From: Hysterium pulicare CBS 123377
Lineage: Eukaryota; Ascomycota; Dothideomycetes; Hysteriales; Hysteriaceae
Assembly: GCA_000467715.1 (NCBI GenBank)
Contig: AJFK01001077.1
Span: 124,001-188,000, forward strand
Direction of reading: 5' to 3'
Length of the DNA: 64,000 nucleotides
Shown here piece after piece: positions 45,855-57,495 of this stretch. Numbering within the stretch: the first letter of the stretch is position 1; the number at the start of each line of letters is the position of its first letter. The notes below the pieces were generated by a model. It ran no database searches. It was given only the letters and a program-made list of their open reading frames with translations, and was not told the origin of the DNA. The translations under genes and the position numbers were made by a program.

Positions 45855-47090
45855 CTAAGCCACCTGGCACCGACTATTCTCTCCAAACGCGAACCTCATC
45901 CAATTCGCCCCCAATTTCTTCACGCCCTCTTCAAGATCCCACCCTTTGATCTCACAAAGCCTTCTCACTATGTCCTCCAAATGCGCATCCATCCTTGGTC
46001 CTGCAGTATGAAGATCGCTTTCAACAAGTAACTTGTCGTCCGGAACAATCTTAATCAGCTCCTGAAAAGCCGATATCGCGTCTTGGCTCTGCTTATCCGA
46101 GAGGTTAATAGCCGTAGAGAAAGAAGCAAAGATCTCTATAGGAATAGCCGGGTCGAGATATTGTTTAAAAGCTTCAGAATTGCCACTGTAAGAATGCAGA
46201 CAGATGCGCGGCGGGTATGGTTTTGGGGATGTATTGCCGTTCGTGCTAACCTCTCTGTCTGGCTCTTGATCTGTAACAAAGAGTTTGCCTTGCTTCTTCC
46301 TCTCTCTTCTACTAGGAGTTCTTTTCTTGTGTCCTTTCCACGTCTCACGGAGAGTCTCAAAAACAACTCCATGCGCCTGAACCCCATGAATCGAGACTGC
46401 CCTCTGCATCTCCCCCGCAAGCTGCAACTGCTTCTTGAACAGTTTCTTCTGATGTTGTAAATTGACACGATAGGGTGAGAGCTTCCTCCCTTCCCTACCA
46501 CCAGGGGTAAGAGAATCATCTCTATGTTGCTCATGCTCTGGAATCCAAGCTTCTGGGATACGAAAAGATCGATCTAGCCCGATTTCACCGATGAGAGCTA
46601 AGGGATACTTTTCCAGATACTTCCTCGTTTGATCTAGAAATTGAGAAAATGGTCGAGGATCTGGCAACGAGGAGAACACCCTTTTTTCTTCGTCACTCAG
46701 TTGCTCCCGCTTTGGCTGCAAAACGGATTGATAGTGCAAGACCTTTGCTTCTTCATCGAGGCTTTCTTTTCCGCTATTACTTTCTTCGTCGAACAGTTGG
46801 TGTGTAAACCACGGGTGCCACCCAAAGCAAGGGATCATGCGTTCGTGCTCTGCCCAGGACTCAGACGAAGAAGATTTAATGCCGTGTTTATTAGCTGTGT
46901 CAGCAACCAGCTCTTGGTCTTGAGCTCGCGTCGCCATCACTGTTAGAATCCGAGCCTTCATATCCGGAAGAGATGGGATGGAGGACATTGTATCAGTTGG
47001 GTGACAGTGGGCATCGTAGACGCCCAAGTGCCAGGGGAAAGGCTTTTCATCTTTGGTTTCCCGGACGTCTTCAGCCATTGTTAAGAACAA
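45855..47090 (-). CDS. scn1: TatD-type hydrolase, Scn1/Cut9-interacting protein family
   Basis: A single-exon 411-residue TIM-barrel metal-dependent hydrolase. Metal ligands are visible: His-x-His in YDAHCHPTDT (about residues 25-34), Glu in LIGEIGLDRSFRI, His in VSIHGVQAHG, and Asp in LLVESDLHTAG. CFGWHPWFTHQLF is the family's second conserved block. A basic, Lys/Arg-rich insertion lies after the SIHG block. The layout matches fungal Scn1-type TatD proteins (fission yeast Scn1 was named for its interaction with Cut9). Related TatD enzymes have DNase activity, but the substrate here is not established. The alternative start Met5 would shorten it slightly. It is divergent to the SDR gene. Confidence 0.8.
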   Translation of the reverse strand: MFLTMAEDVRETKDEKPFPWHLGVYDAHCHPTDTMSSIPSLPDMKARILTVMATRAQDQELVADTANKHGIKSSSSESWAEHERMIPCFGWHPWFTHQLFDEESNSGKESLDEEAKVLHYQSVLQPKREQLSDEEKRVFSSLPDPRPFSQFLDQTRKYLEKYPLALIGEIGLDRSFRIPEAWIPEHEQHRDDSLTPGGREGRKLSPYRVNLQHQKKLFKKQLQLAGEMQRAVSIHGVQAHGVVFETLRETWKGHKKRTPSRRERKKQGKLFVTDQEPDREVSTNGNTSPKPYPPRICLHSYSGNSEAFKQYLDPAIPIEIFASFSTAINLSDKQSQDAISAFQELIKIVPDDKLLVESDLHTAGPRMDAHLEDIVRRLCEIKGWDLEEGVKKLGANWMRFAFGENSRCQVA

Positions 47091-47620
47091 GTTCCGATGC
47101 CCTCAAATTAAGTTTAAAATTGAATGGCTTGTTTCGATGATACAAGTTAATGATAAAACATATGGCGATGTATGACGTTCGCTTTCCCTCGGCAAACCTT
47201 CCCTCTTGCATCCGGATATCCAGAATGGGTCTAGTCCCAATTCACTGATCCACATGTCACACGCGTCTGGGTTGCTTCTCCAGGTTGGGGAAAGAGGACT
47301 GAATTCCACCTCATTCAATGATACCAGCCCCTGAAAAACGGATTCTCGAGTTGCTGAACTATCGTCCTCACTCTTTGCAAATATTCATATACAGAGCAAG
47401 TAATTGCGAGCCTCTCCGGCATTGTTCCCCTCCTGCGGCTCGGATGCTTTTGGGGGCTAGATACGTGGTGGTATAAAGTCGAGTCGAATCCTCGGGAACT
47501 CATTTCAGGCACCCCTTTCTTTGTTTTTGAACTTCTCACTTCTTTTACTATAATAACACTTTATCTACACTCACTCCCTATACCTCCTTTCCCAGCTCTA
47601 CTTGAACCGAATTCAGCACA
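47091..47620. other. Divergent promoter region, TatD-like / SDR
   Basis: 530 bases between divergent genes. Two CCCCT stress-response-like elements lie at 47427-47431 and 47512-47516, and a TATAAAG at 47472-47478 faces the SDR gene. Confidence 0.5.
47472..47478 (+). promoter_or_regulatory. TATA box and CCCCT elements upstream of SDR
   Basis: TATAAAG lies 143 bases before the SDR ATG and is followed by a C/T-rich leader. CCCCT pentamers flank it at 47427 and 47512. CCCCT is the core of the stress-response element read by Msn2-like zinc-finger factors in yeasts. Two copies in 90 bases could be chance. Confidence 0.4.
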
Positions 47621-48669
47621 ATGTCCAAACGACTTGAAGGCAAGATTGCAATAATAACTGGTGCAGCATCAGGTATTGGGTTCGTGCTTTAGACTCCATT
47701 ACCTAGGTATTCAACCAATGATATTGAACTATCTAGTCGTGCCATCGCCCTGGCCTTCTCTGGCGAAGGCGCCCACGTCCTCTGCTCCGACATCCGCGAA
47801 ACAGCACGTCCCGAGAAACCAGGAGAAACACAGATCAGCACTCATGATCTAATTACTCAACAAGGTGGAAAAGCCATTTTCGTGAAATGCGATACCAGAG
47901 TTGCAAGTGAAGTCGAAAGAGTAGTGAAAAAGGCCGTAGAGGAATGGGGGCGATTGGACATGTAAGTCGAATGAAAGGAATGCCTAAGTCTGGTGTTGAT
48001 TTGGTATGTCAGCATGGTCAACAACGCAGGCATAGCCTTCGAAGCCAGTGATCCTAAGCATATATGGGAGTACCCCGAAGACATGTTCGACACGACCATT
48101 GCCGTCAATCTGAAGGGTGTGTTCCTGGGTTGTAAGTATGCTAGCGCGCAGATGATGAAGCAGGAGCCGCACAAGAGTGGTGATCGAGGCTGGATCATCA
48201 ATCTGTCTAGTGTGCTGGGGCTTAATGGGACACCGATGAATAGTAAGCAGGACCTTTCCGTTTTACCGTGTTGGGAAATAGTAAACCTGCGGAGAGCTAA
48301 TGAAATAAATCCATAGGTGGGTATACTTCAAGTAAGCATGGAGTCATGGGTCTGACGAAGGTGGTGGCTTGGGATTGTGCACAGCATCGGATTCACTGTA
48401 ATGCGATATGCCCGGGATGTGAGCCTTCTTTCTCCAATTTCCTTGGTGCTGATCAGGCAATACTAACAGTGGTAGACACGGGCACGTCAATGACGAAGGC
48501 AGTCTTCGATAACCCAGATTTTGTGTCGAAATTGGAGAGTATGCACTGTTTCAGGGGGTTGGGGGAGCCAGAGGACATCGCTCGTGCGGCAGTCTTCCTT
48601 GCCTCCGATGATGCTAGATGGGTAACAGGAATCGGGCTTCCTGTGGATGGCGGATATTCGTCGATGTGA
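47621..48669 (+). CDS. Short-chain dehydrogenase/reductase
   Basis: Five exons coding for about 270 residues. The start [20 protein letters not shown] contains the Rossmann TGxxxGxG motif, split at the last Gly by an intron. Asp in VLCSDIRE suggests NAD over NADP. Further exons give [14 protein letters not shown] and then [12 protein letters not shown] with the catalytic Ser. A further junction completes [11 protein letters not shown] with the Tyr-x-x-x-Lys pair. The C terminus ends in [14 protein letters not shown], the usual classical-SDR close. A splice before the final exon joins CPG to YTGTSM. The substrate cannot be inferred. It converges with the mitochondrial gene. Confidence 0.88.
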
Positions 48670-48947
48670 TCGACGACAGAGCAAGAGATAGAGTGTGAGC
48701 TTGGATAGAGTAGATTTACATGCTCGAGTCTAAGAAGCGGGATATAGCCATACATGCTCCACTCTGTTCGGACTAAGAACAGGCGCGAAAGAAATTCACA
48801 ATCATGATACACACCATTAGGCGATTGATACATGACCACCACAGAGCGCAGCACTACTGAACAGCCTTCAACGTCGTAAACCGCCGTTATCCAAGTCGGA
48901 AGAGCGCTCGTCTTGTGGTAGGTCGGAAAGATTCTAGGATGCCAACG

Positions 48948-50030
48948 TCACTTCTTTGCAATATCCTCAGCCTTCTCGTGTATGACTTTGTTAGTTTCCT
49001 CGGATATTTTGTTGGGTATGTCCTCTGTAGTCGCCTGTTCGGGTGCTTGACCTGGCGTCGCGGTGGCCTTCTCTAGCTCTCTTTTCTCTTCTACCAGTTC
49101 ATCTCTTCCTTTGATGGCTTTCTCAACCTGCTCCACTGCTCTTTCAATCTCCACTTCCATGTCTGGCAGTTTGAAGCGCTCGGCAATCAGCTTTCCATTC
49201 CATCGCTGCAGGACCATTACGTCTTCCGTCCCCTCATTTGTCTGATTCTCTACAACGTTGGCTATCTCTTCAGCTTGTTCCCTTGTAGGAGTTGGCGCTT
49301 CCCTCGATATCTTCCTTGTTGGATACATAAGACCAGCGGTGTACACCTCGTCAAGCTCGGTCGACGGATTGGGTTTGGGTAGTTTGTTTTGGAGGAGAAA
49401 CTCCAAATGTTTCGAGCCATTCAGTGCTAGAGAGGTCAACAGAAAATATCTGGGTATAGGACCTCTTCCCTGAACGTACCTTTCCAATGCGAAAATGCTC
49501 GAAAAACTAGGTAGAAAAAAGGAATGTTGGGTATTCTAGGTCACTTGAGCATCCGCATAAGATTCCATTTCTCTGCGTTCTTACACTGGTATCAGCATGA
49601 AAGGTGCCGAGAAGGGCATCCCTATAATGCTCCAGAGCATTCTCTTCTTGTGCAGCGCCTGCCTCTCCGTAGCCAACTTTTGTAATATGCCTGTAATTCT
49701 CTCTTCACGCAGAAAAAGTCCGGGAAAGGTAACTTCGACCTTTTCACTTCCATTCAGTATGGCCTCCTTCCTCTTCGCTGTCAAAGATGGAAGTGTCTTC
49801 AGGCCCCATTCTTCGTATGGTATACGTTTGAAGGCATGATTGCCGTAGATGGTGATTTTCTTCTTCCAGTTACCGATGGCCTTTTCGTCTTTCTCCCAAG
49901 CAGCCCATGTCTCATTGGCCTTGTTGGTGATCTTGTCAATATAACCTCGTTCGCTTGGAAGCTTATCGTGCATACGCTCGCAGTAGATTAAAGTTCGACG
50001 CGTCGATATTGGGAGAAGGAATAACCGCAT
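48948..50030 (-). CDS. Mitochondrial K+/H+ exchange-related protein (Mit_KHE1 family)
   Basis: Three exons encode about 310 residues. The N terminus MRLFLLPISTRRTLIYCERM and the block KITIYGNHAFKRIPYEEWGL are typical of the Mit_KHE1 family (yeast Mrx19/YDL183c), implicated in mitochondrial potassium/proton exchange. An intron (GTAAGA...ACCTAG) follows IPV; a small exon gives IPNIPFFYLVFRAFSHWK, the hydrophobic segment of the family; a second intron joins it to ALNGSKHLEFLLQNKL. The C-terminal part holds Arg-Glu-Ala-Pro-Thr-Pro and then a long Glu/Lys coiled-coil-like tail. The first residues are compatible with a mitochondrial targeting signal. The exact biochemical role is debated in the family. 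Confidence 0.82.
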
Positions 50031-50537
50031 GACGTGGGATGTGTATATGGGGGACGAAATCTGGAAGAGAAGGTTATCGAGGCCGCGGAGATGTGCGCTC
50101 GACGGCGCAGAGAAAAGGACTATATCTTCAAATAATTGGTTGGTTCATGTCCATGGCCTGGTGTTGTGGTGGTGCAAGGAACTGGAGCTCCAATTTCTTG
50201 GGCTACGTGAGGTCATCGCTCCGGGCGCTACCAACTGCCCGTGTTCCTGATCTGCATGGCAATTTCCCCCCCAGCCATGTGGTACAGACACCTACCACAA
50301 CGCTTCGCAACAACATCCCACCATTGAACCAACACTCCTAGGGCGCATTACCTTCGTTCATAAGTACTAAACTTAAACTTAATTCTTAACATGCCGCAGA
50401 ACCCTTCGCCCACCTAATAGTTCCTCTCCCAGCCACGGCCTGATAGCCACCCGTGGCCGTGAGGCTGACCGCGCTGCTCTCACGAACATTCGTTATTAGC
50501 TCTCTCAACCGACCCCTACTATCCTTGCCAAAGGAGA
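50031..50537. other. Divergent promoter region, Mit_KHE1 / Srf1-like
   Basis: 507 bases between two divergent start codons. Moderately G/C-rich at first, then C-rich. No gene or strong motif. Confidence 0.5.
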
Positions 50538-51901
50538 ATGGCCGCGTTGGCGGGTATCGAGAAGAAAAATGGCGGTATCCTCAAGAACGCGCCGAGCCAT
50601 CTGCTGCCCTCTGCAATGCCCCAAGATGCAACCGTAGCCCCGACCCCAAGACCGCTATCAGGAGTCTCCGCTGTATCCTCTACAAATGAGAAACCGCAGG
50701 GCCTTCAATCACCAGCGAGCCGTACCAAGTCATACTCACTCTCGTCGAATCCAACTACGGTCGCTTCGAGTGGAAATGTTGCTGCTGAGAACGAGGAACG
50801 CCAACGCGCCGTGCGGACATTACCTCGTGAGCCTCATCTAGTTTCAAAGGATTTCTGATTCTAATAGAATTATGTCTAGCTTGGGTACAGACTTTAAGGG
50901 AAGATGAAGATGCTTTTGGCTTCCCCGGCCAACAGAATCAAATACCTTCCACCCCCGAAAGGATTCGACCCGCGACTCATAATCATGTGCCAATGCCGAA
51001 ACCTAATACAGATACTGGACGACATTTCGACCATCTAAGAGAAGGAACTCCAGTTACGATATCGTCTCCCATCGCCGAAACTGCCTCCAAATGGCAACTT
51101 TTCACAAAGTCAACGGCATATCCGCGACCTTCGTCCTCGAGGGGACGAGGAGAAGTAGTGGATGACAATTGGATGAAGGAGAATCTCCCTGATCTGGAAA
51201 CGCCATGGCACCCAGAAGATGAGGTGGACCATGAAGACGAAGCCGGGTTTTGGTTATTGAATCCAAGTCGGCGGAAACGACGGATGAAGCGGATACAGGT
51301 ACAGTGGAACATCCCAAACGTTCCTGATTTAGATCTAATGGAGTTTCTTAGCGCAGCATAATGATGCATCCCATGGTCCCATTGGCGGCCCGTCTAACAG
51401 TCCTCACATTCTCCTGTCTAGCCCTAGGTTTAGCTGGCACCATCTTTCACAAGGCCGGCAAGACGAATTGCAACCGAGGCTCTTCTACCTATTTGGCCGT
51501 TATTATAGACGTTGTCGCTATCGTGTATACGGGCTACATCACGTACGACGAGTACACGAGCAAACCATTGGGCTTACGATCGCATCGAGCAAAAATGCGA
51601 CTTATCTTCCTTGACTTGCTGTTCATTGTTTTCGATTCTGCCAACCTGAGCTTGGCTTTTGACTCACTGACTGATGAGCGTTGGGCCTGCCAGGAAACCC
51701 CAGACGCCAGCGCCAGTGCGTGCCAGCTTAATGGTGACATTTGTGTCAGGCAGAAGGCTTTGACTGCTACACTTTTGGTGGCGCTCGTGGCTTGGTTGGT
51801 GACATTTGCCATCAGCACACTCAGGTGAGTAGTCCATGACATATGCTTCTCAGCACTGTTACTAATAATGAAACAGGTTGATCGAAAGAGTTGCTCGGTA
51901 G
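50538..51901 (+). CDS. SRF1: Srf1-like membrane protein (regulator of phospholipase D family)
   Basis: Four exons encode about 390 residues. Exon 1 (from MAALAGIEKKNGG) is a disordered Ser/Pro-rich segment. A phase-1 junction gives PPWVQTLREDEDAFGFPG, and a 53-nt intron (GTACAG...TTTCTTAG) fuses RRKRRMKRIQ to RSIMMHPMVPLAARLTV, so two apparently separate open frames are one protein. Four hydrophobic helices follow (LAARLTVLTFSCLALGLAG, then AVIIDVVAIVYTGYITYDEY, RLIFLDLLFIVFDSANLSLA and a last AWLVTFAIS helix). EYTSKPLGLRS is a family signature. The last junction gives LRLIERVAR and a TAG at 51899. In yeast Srf1 regulates the phospholipase D Spo14. The family call is good by block matches. 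Confidence 0.72.
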
Positions 51902-52297
51902 TACCGTCAGAGTGACTTGCCCTGGATTTTCATTGGCGTATACGCAATTGTCGCGATTCTTCTCCTGTTCATCAGCGTGGCGTTCTCATGGGCATATACG
52001 GTTAGCGGGTTACGGGCGGTTCTTTGATTTTTGATGATGCATAGCATGCACAGCAATCCTTTATTCGGGGCGAAGAAGAAAGATGAGAGTACTTTGCACA
52101 CGCATATTCCCTTGACTTTGCTAGCGTTACTGTATACCTATACCATAGCTTCCAGTGCTTAATGGTAAGAACTAGTACGAGTATCATCAAGACAACTGTT
52201 TACGGTCTGACGGCTCATTCTCCACGCCACCAAGCACGTGCGGCTTTCACGACGTGTCCTTCCATCATCTAGACTAATGGACTTCCATTGTTCGCCT
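51902..52297. other. 3' spacer with open membrane-like extension
   Basis: 396 bases between convergent Srf1-like and cupin genes. Directly after the Srf1-like TAG the same frame stays open for 41 codons to TGA at 52025 and encodes a hydrophobic stretch. Nothing else is seen. Confidence 0.45.
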
Positions 52298-52961
52298 TCA
52301 CGAGTACCCGGCCTCCAGAACCGGGCCTTCATCGCCGTAAATCGGATCCCGCTTGAACCACTTCACTTCCTTGATCTCCTCCACCTTCTTCTCCTCTCCT
52401 TCGCGTCCGTAACACATGTCCCAACTACAACCCTTTGGGTAGCTACCCACCATACCGAATTGACCCGTCTCACTCACATCCTCCAGCAGTCGATGGCCAA
52501 CCTGCAAAGTCATCATCAGTACACACTTCCATTCGGCAAACCTCGGTTCCTTTTCCTTGCCCCGTGAAACCTGTGAATATTAAGTCGAGTTCCTGAGTAC
52601 TTACCCCAGCAGGCACAACAATAGCATCCCCAGCCCCAACTTCCGCTTCATACCGACCTGGATTTTCTTCTCCGCCGAAGAGGAGTTTAGCTTTCCCGGA
52701 GTAAATGCACAACACTTCGTGTGTGGTGCTGTGGAAGTGCGTTGTGCTGTACATTGTGTAGCGCCATTGTGGAGTGACGACGCCGATGGTGGAGAGATGG
52801 GCTTCTATGGCGGAAGGAGAAGTAGTTGGTGGGTAGGCTGAGTGGTAGATGAGAAGGGGATGCGATTGGATGGAGGAGTTGGGGATGAGATTGTGGGCGG
52901 GGATGAGATGGGTGGAGGCGCGGAGGGCGGACAGGGGCGTTAGGGTGATTTTGGGGGACAT
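52298..52961 (-). CDS. Small cupin-fold protein (YjlB-like)
   Basis: Two exons, 52961-52605 and 52501-52298, with a 103-nt phase-0 intron, give a protein of about 186 residues. The cupin core is HFHSTTHEVLCIYSGKAKLL, with likely metal ligands His-x-His and a following Glu. AGDAIVVPAG joins VGHRLLEDVSETGQFGMVGS across the splice; the second exon supplies the third His ligand. This resembles the bacterial YjlB-type cupins of unknown function. A Met at 52979 would add six residues; the start at MSPKITLTPL fits the family better. No signal peptide. The activity is unassigned. Confidence 0.78.
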
Positions 52962-53840
52962 GGTGGGTATAGACAGCAAGATTCAATGATGGGTTGTGTG
53001 TTTCGGTGATATTTGGAGGGTGAGAAGGAGAGAGGAAATGTGAGGCAGACGTCATCGATGGGTCATATCTTTTCCCGAGTGTTGATCTTTCCATACATTC
53101 GAAATTGGATAGCAGATACCTATGTGATACTTCGACTTGTCATGAACCTCTGCAATGGGGAGCAGATGGCGTGCTAATGAACGCCGATGAGATGCGCTTG
53201 GCGATACTATTGAGTGTGCGAACCTTGGGACATTGTTGAAACCTCTAAAGAATAAAAAATCTTCACTACTTTTCTATACGTTGGAGAATTGACATAGGGT
53301 TTTAAGTGGTTTGATGAAGAGACTATTTATAGCTTTCAACGGTTCTCTTGATTTCTTTGTGATAGTTAGTCGTCGGCGGAGTGATTGCAGAAGAGCGGAA
53401 GTCTTGTTCGAACTCCTATCTGGTAGGGCTGAATTGAGTCAGGCGGCAAATTCCGCTCCGCCTGACGCTGCCTTGAGCTGGTGGAAGCCTTGAACCTTAC
53501 ACACATTCACTTCAACCCAAATCCTCGCCTCTTCCTTTCACTTCCTTTCCTTGTCCCTCTCGACTCTTCTTCTTCATGCCAGCATCACATCACGCACGGC
53601 TCACTCAAACCTGAATTCACTACCCGCCGCTTACAAAACCCGTTTCGCCTTCTTCCCGTCCTCCACCCTCTCCACACCGCGTTGCACCTTCCACCCATAC
53701 TCCAACGCAACTCGACTTCCGCTATTCGATTCACCTCTTCCTCCCACTCATATCTCGAATAAACCGGCACGATACCTTTCCTCAAGCGCCTCAAAGCGCC
53801 TACAAAACGTGCCCCAGAGCACGCGACTGTCGTTAGCAAC
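52962..53840. other. Divergent promoter region, cupin / cullin-1
   Basis: 879 bases between divergent start codons. The last 350 bases are C/T-rich (pyrimidine tract), as expected for the cullin leader. Open frames in it are low-complexity and not credible. Confidence 0.5.
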
Positions 53841-56618
53841 ATGTCATCTGGAATGCCCCCAGTCCCGCAGAAGGACGATGTCAAAGCAACGTAAGTAGTT
53901 TTTCTGCACAGTTTGCATCTCTACACCTTGGTTGGAGTCTGGAACTTACCCGAGCCTACCAACAACCCTCGGGTCTTGAAGTCATACATAGAGCCGCACC
54001 GGTGACTCGGTGAATTTCTGGTCCACGTGGAGTTTGCATATTCACCTCCCAGTCCGCTGCTCCTGCACGTATGGTTGAATGAGCAGCTATCTTCAAACTG
54101 CCTTTATGTTGGTATTACGCCGCAAACACGACCTCATACTCGATTCCCATCAACATTCTAGCCATGGACTTCCCCTTTCAAGCAATTCAAATCGATTTAT
54201 TCGGACCCATTTGTGATAAATTTTGCTTACCATATCCTTTCAAATGCAGATGGACCTATCTCGAAGCGGGTGTTGAGAAAATCATGACCAACCTCCGAGG
54301 CGGCATGGACATGAAGACCTACATGGGTCTTTACACAGCTATCCACAACTTTTGCACAGCACAAAAAGCTGTATCCGGCGCATTCCAAAATACCAATAAT
54401 CGAGGAGGTGGTAATCTTCCCTGTCCGTATCTTTCAAGATTGGCATGCTAACCTGTGTGACAGCCCATCTACTCGGAGAAGACCTATATCAGCACCTTAT
54501 CGAATACCTCAAGAACCATCTCCAAGGTGTACAGGCGCGCTCGAAAGAACATGTTGACGAGGCGCTTCTCACATTCTACATCAAAGAATGGGACCGATAC
54601 ACCACCGCTGGCCAGTATAACAATCATTTATTCCGATACCTCAATCGACATTGGGTAAAGCGGGAAATGGATGAGGGAAAGAAGAATATCTATGATATCT
54701 ACACCCTCCATCTGGTACGATGGAAAGAGGATATGTTTATTGGTACACAAGAGAGCGTCATGCGCTCGGTTCTCAAGCTTGTGGAGAAACAACGAAATGG
54801 CGAGACTATCGAACAGTCACAAATCAAGAGCGTTGTAGATTCCTTCGTCTCGCTTGGTCTGGATGAGTCCGACAGCACAAAATCGACGCTCGATGTCTAC
54901 AAGGAATACTTCGAGCGCCCGTTCCTAAAAGCTACCGCCGAATACTATGACAACGAGTCAAAACAATTTCTTGCGGAGAACAGTGTTGTTGAATACATGA
55001 AGAAGGCGGAAGCTCGACTAGATGAAGAGAAGGAGCGTGTTCCTTTATATCTGCTTAACGAGATCATGTCCCCACTCATGCGGACGTGCGAAGAGGCTCT
55101 CATCACAAATCACTCTAGCGCGCTCCGAGAAGAGTTCCAGGTGCTTCTAGACCATGACAAGCAAGAAGATCTTGGCCGCATGTACAAGCTTCTCGCCCGT
55201 ATCCCCGAAGGTCTTGATCCTCTTAGGAACCGCTTCGAAACACACGTTCGGAAAGCTGGTTTGGCAGCTGTAGAGAAGGTTGCCCAGGAAGGTGACAGCT
55301 TAGAACCCAAGATATACGTGGAAGCTCTTCTTGAGGTCCATACACAATACCAGGATCTTGTCAACCGCGCCTTCAACGGCGAATCCGAGTTCGTTCGATC
55401 GCTAGACAATGCTTGCCGAGAGTTCGTCAACCGAAACAAGATTTGCAAGTCCGGATCCAACAAGTCTCCGGAACTGCTTGCGAAGTACACCGACCAACTG
55501 CTCAAGAAATCGACAGCCAAGATGACAGAGGAGGATGATATGGAGAAACTTCTAACTCAAATCATGACTGTCTTCAAGTATATTGAGGACAAGGATGTTT
55601 TCCAGAAGTTCTACTCCCGAATGCTGGCCAAGCGCCTCGTACAGACCTCGTCTGCATCAGATGACGCCGAGACCAGCATGATTAGCAAGCTGAAGGAAGC
55701 CTGTGGTTTTGAGTACACGAACAAGCTGCAGCGTATGTTCCAAGACATGCAGATCTCGAAAGACTTGAACTCCTCCTACAAGGACTGGCAATCCGACAAT
55801 CTTGGGGCGGATGAGCTCAAAAATAACGTCGACGCCTCCTATCACATTCTTGGTACCGGTTTTTGGCCGTTACAGCCACCAACTACTCCCTTTGCGCCAC
55901 CCCAGGTCATTGTGAAGACCTACGAACGATTTGCGATGTTCTACAATAACAAGCACCAAGGCCGTAAGCTGACTTGGTTATGGCAATTGTGCAAGGGTGA
56001 GATGAAGGCCAATTATCTCAAGGTGCCCAACTCGAAGGCATCACCTACCTTCCAAGTATCAACCTACCAGATGGCAATCCTTCTACTGTTCAACGACAGC
56101 GATACTGTGACGTATGAGGAAATGCTGGAGGGCACCAAAATTGCGAAGGAGACGCTAGATCCTAGCATTGGTGTGTTCATCAAGGCTAAAATCATCACTC
56201 CTTCGCCTGAAAACGCAAAGCCAGAACCTGGGACAAGCTACAAGTTGAACCACGGCATGAAGGCCAAGAAAGTAAAGATCAACCTCAACATTGGTATCAA
56301 GAGCGAGCAAAAGCAGGAAGTCGAGGATACGCACAAGACGATTGAGGAGGACCGGAAAATCCTCATGCAGGTTAGTAACCATCATCCCTCTTCTTTCACC
56401 TTCCATCCAAATACTAACGTATATCGTAGTCGGCTATTGTGCGTATCATGAAGTCTCGAAAGAAGATGAAACACCAGCAACTCGTGTCGGAAACCATTCA
56501 GCAGATCAAGAACCGCTTCATGCCAAAGGTCCAGGACATTAAGAAATGCATCGACATTCTTCTCGAGAAGGAGTATCTAGAGCGTCTGGAAGGCGATGAG
56601 CTCGGCTACTTGGCATAG
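53841..56618 (+). CDS. cul1: Cullin-1, scaffold of SCF ubiquitin ligase
   Basis: Four exons: 53841-53890, 54250-54407, 54464-56370 and 56430-56618, coding for about 767 residues. The first 359-nt intron splits Thr. The N-terminal cullin repeats start at [20 protein letters not shown] and [20 protein letters not shown]; the C-terminal cullin-homology domain includes [20 protein letters not shown] and [15 protein letters not shown]. The last exon holds the neddylation site in [20 protein letters not shown] and ends [13 protein letters not shown], the Cul1-type tail. It binds Skp1/F-box modules at the N terminus and the RING protein Rbx1 at the C terminus, and is activated by Nedd8. All junctions are canonical. 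Three F-box-like genes lie elsewhere in the window. Confidence 0.95.
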
Positions 56619-57495
56619 TTTGCTGTTCTCTTCATTTGTTGATAGCATATCCAACTCTTTGCGGGAAATTGTCGGGGGATATCTCATACTTGCTTACTTG
56701 CCTTCCTCCATTCAGCCAGCCAGCCAGAGAGTGAGTGAGTGGGTAAAGGCGGTGGTAAAGTTCACTTACGTAGGAAACGAAACGATCTGGCGTTCAAGTC
56801 AGACAAAGCAAATAGGCGATAGCGGGAGATGCACAAGCCTTACTTAGATCACAGCTTGGTTTACCTTACTGACGCGGTGTATGCGTGTGTGTGCCTCTCG
56901 GGCTGTCTCTTTTTATCTGCTAGACGGGCTGGGCCGGACAGGCCCCTCTCTTCAGGTCTGGAAATTGGGCGTTCCTCTTTTTCCTTTTCTTCATTCCCGT
57001 CTCATTCATGGAATCATAGGCGTCTCCCTTGAAATGAAATATTATATGATCAATCACTAATTGGTTTTGATTGCGAGGTTCCCTTGTGAGATTTGTGACG
57101 TTGCGTCGCTTGGATAGCTTTTGGTATGATGATTACCTAAGTAGGGTTTGGTATTCACACACAAAACGGATGCTAGGGCTAGGTACCTTCGCCTTCACGT
57201 GGCGACTACTTTCACTTTACTTCTCACCACTTGCGAGGATGTATACTTTTGAATCAACCACACTACCTGCACTACTCCTTTTCACCCTTTCTATGTTTTC
57301 TGATTTATGGCTATCATGACCTTTCCTTTAATACCATTGAAATATTCTACTTACTTTAGCGGAGTGTTTTCAGTCATGGCCCTCCCACCCATCTCCCAAC
57401 CAGAGCGGAAAGGCAGAACTGGCAAAACATCTAATCTAGTCTACCCAACGGCACAGCAAGCCACAGAGAGGAGAGAAGAGATCCTAATCCCAAAA
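56619..57495. other. Convergent spacer, cullin-1 / ABCB
   Basis: 877 bases between two 3' ends. A small compound microsatellite, CCAG then GAGT units, lies near 56714-56742. Nothing else is recognised. Confidence 0.5.

Noticed and set aside
53395-53430. Possible tRNA B-box (GTTCGAACTCC)
   Set aside because: The flanking bases cannot form the T stem or an acceptor stem, so it is not a tRNA.
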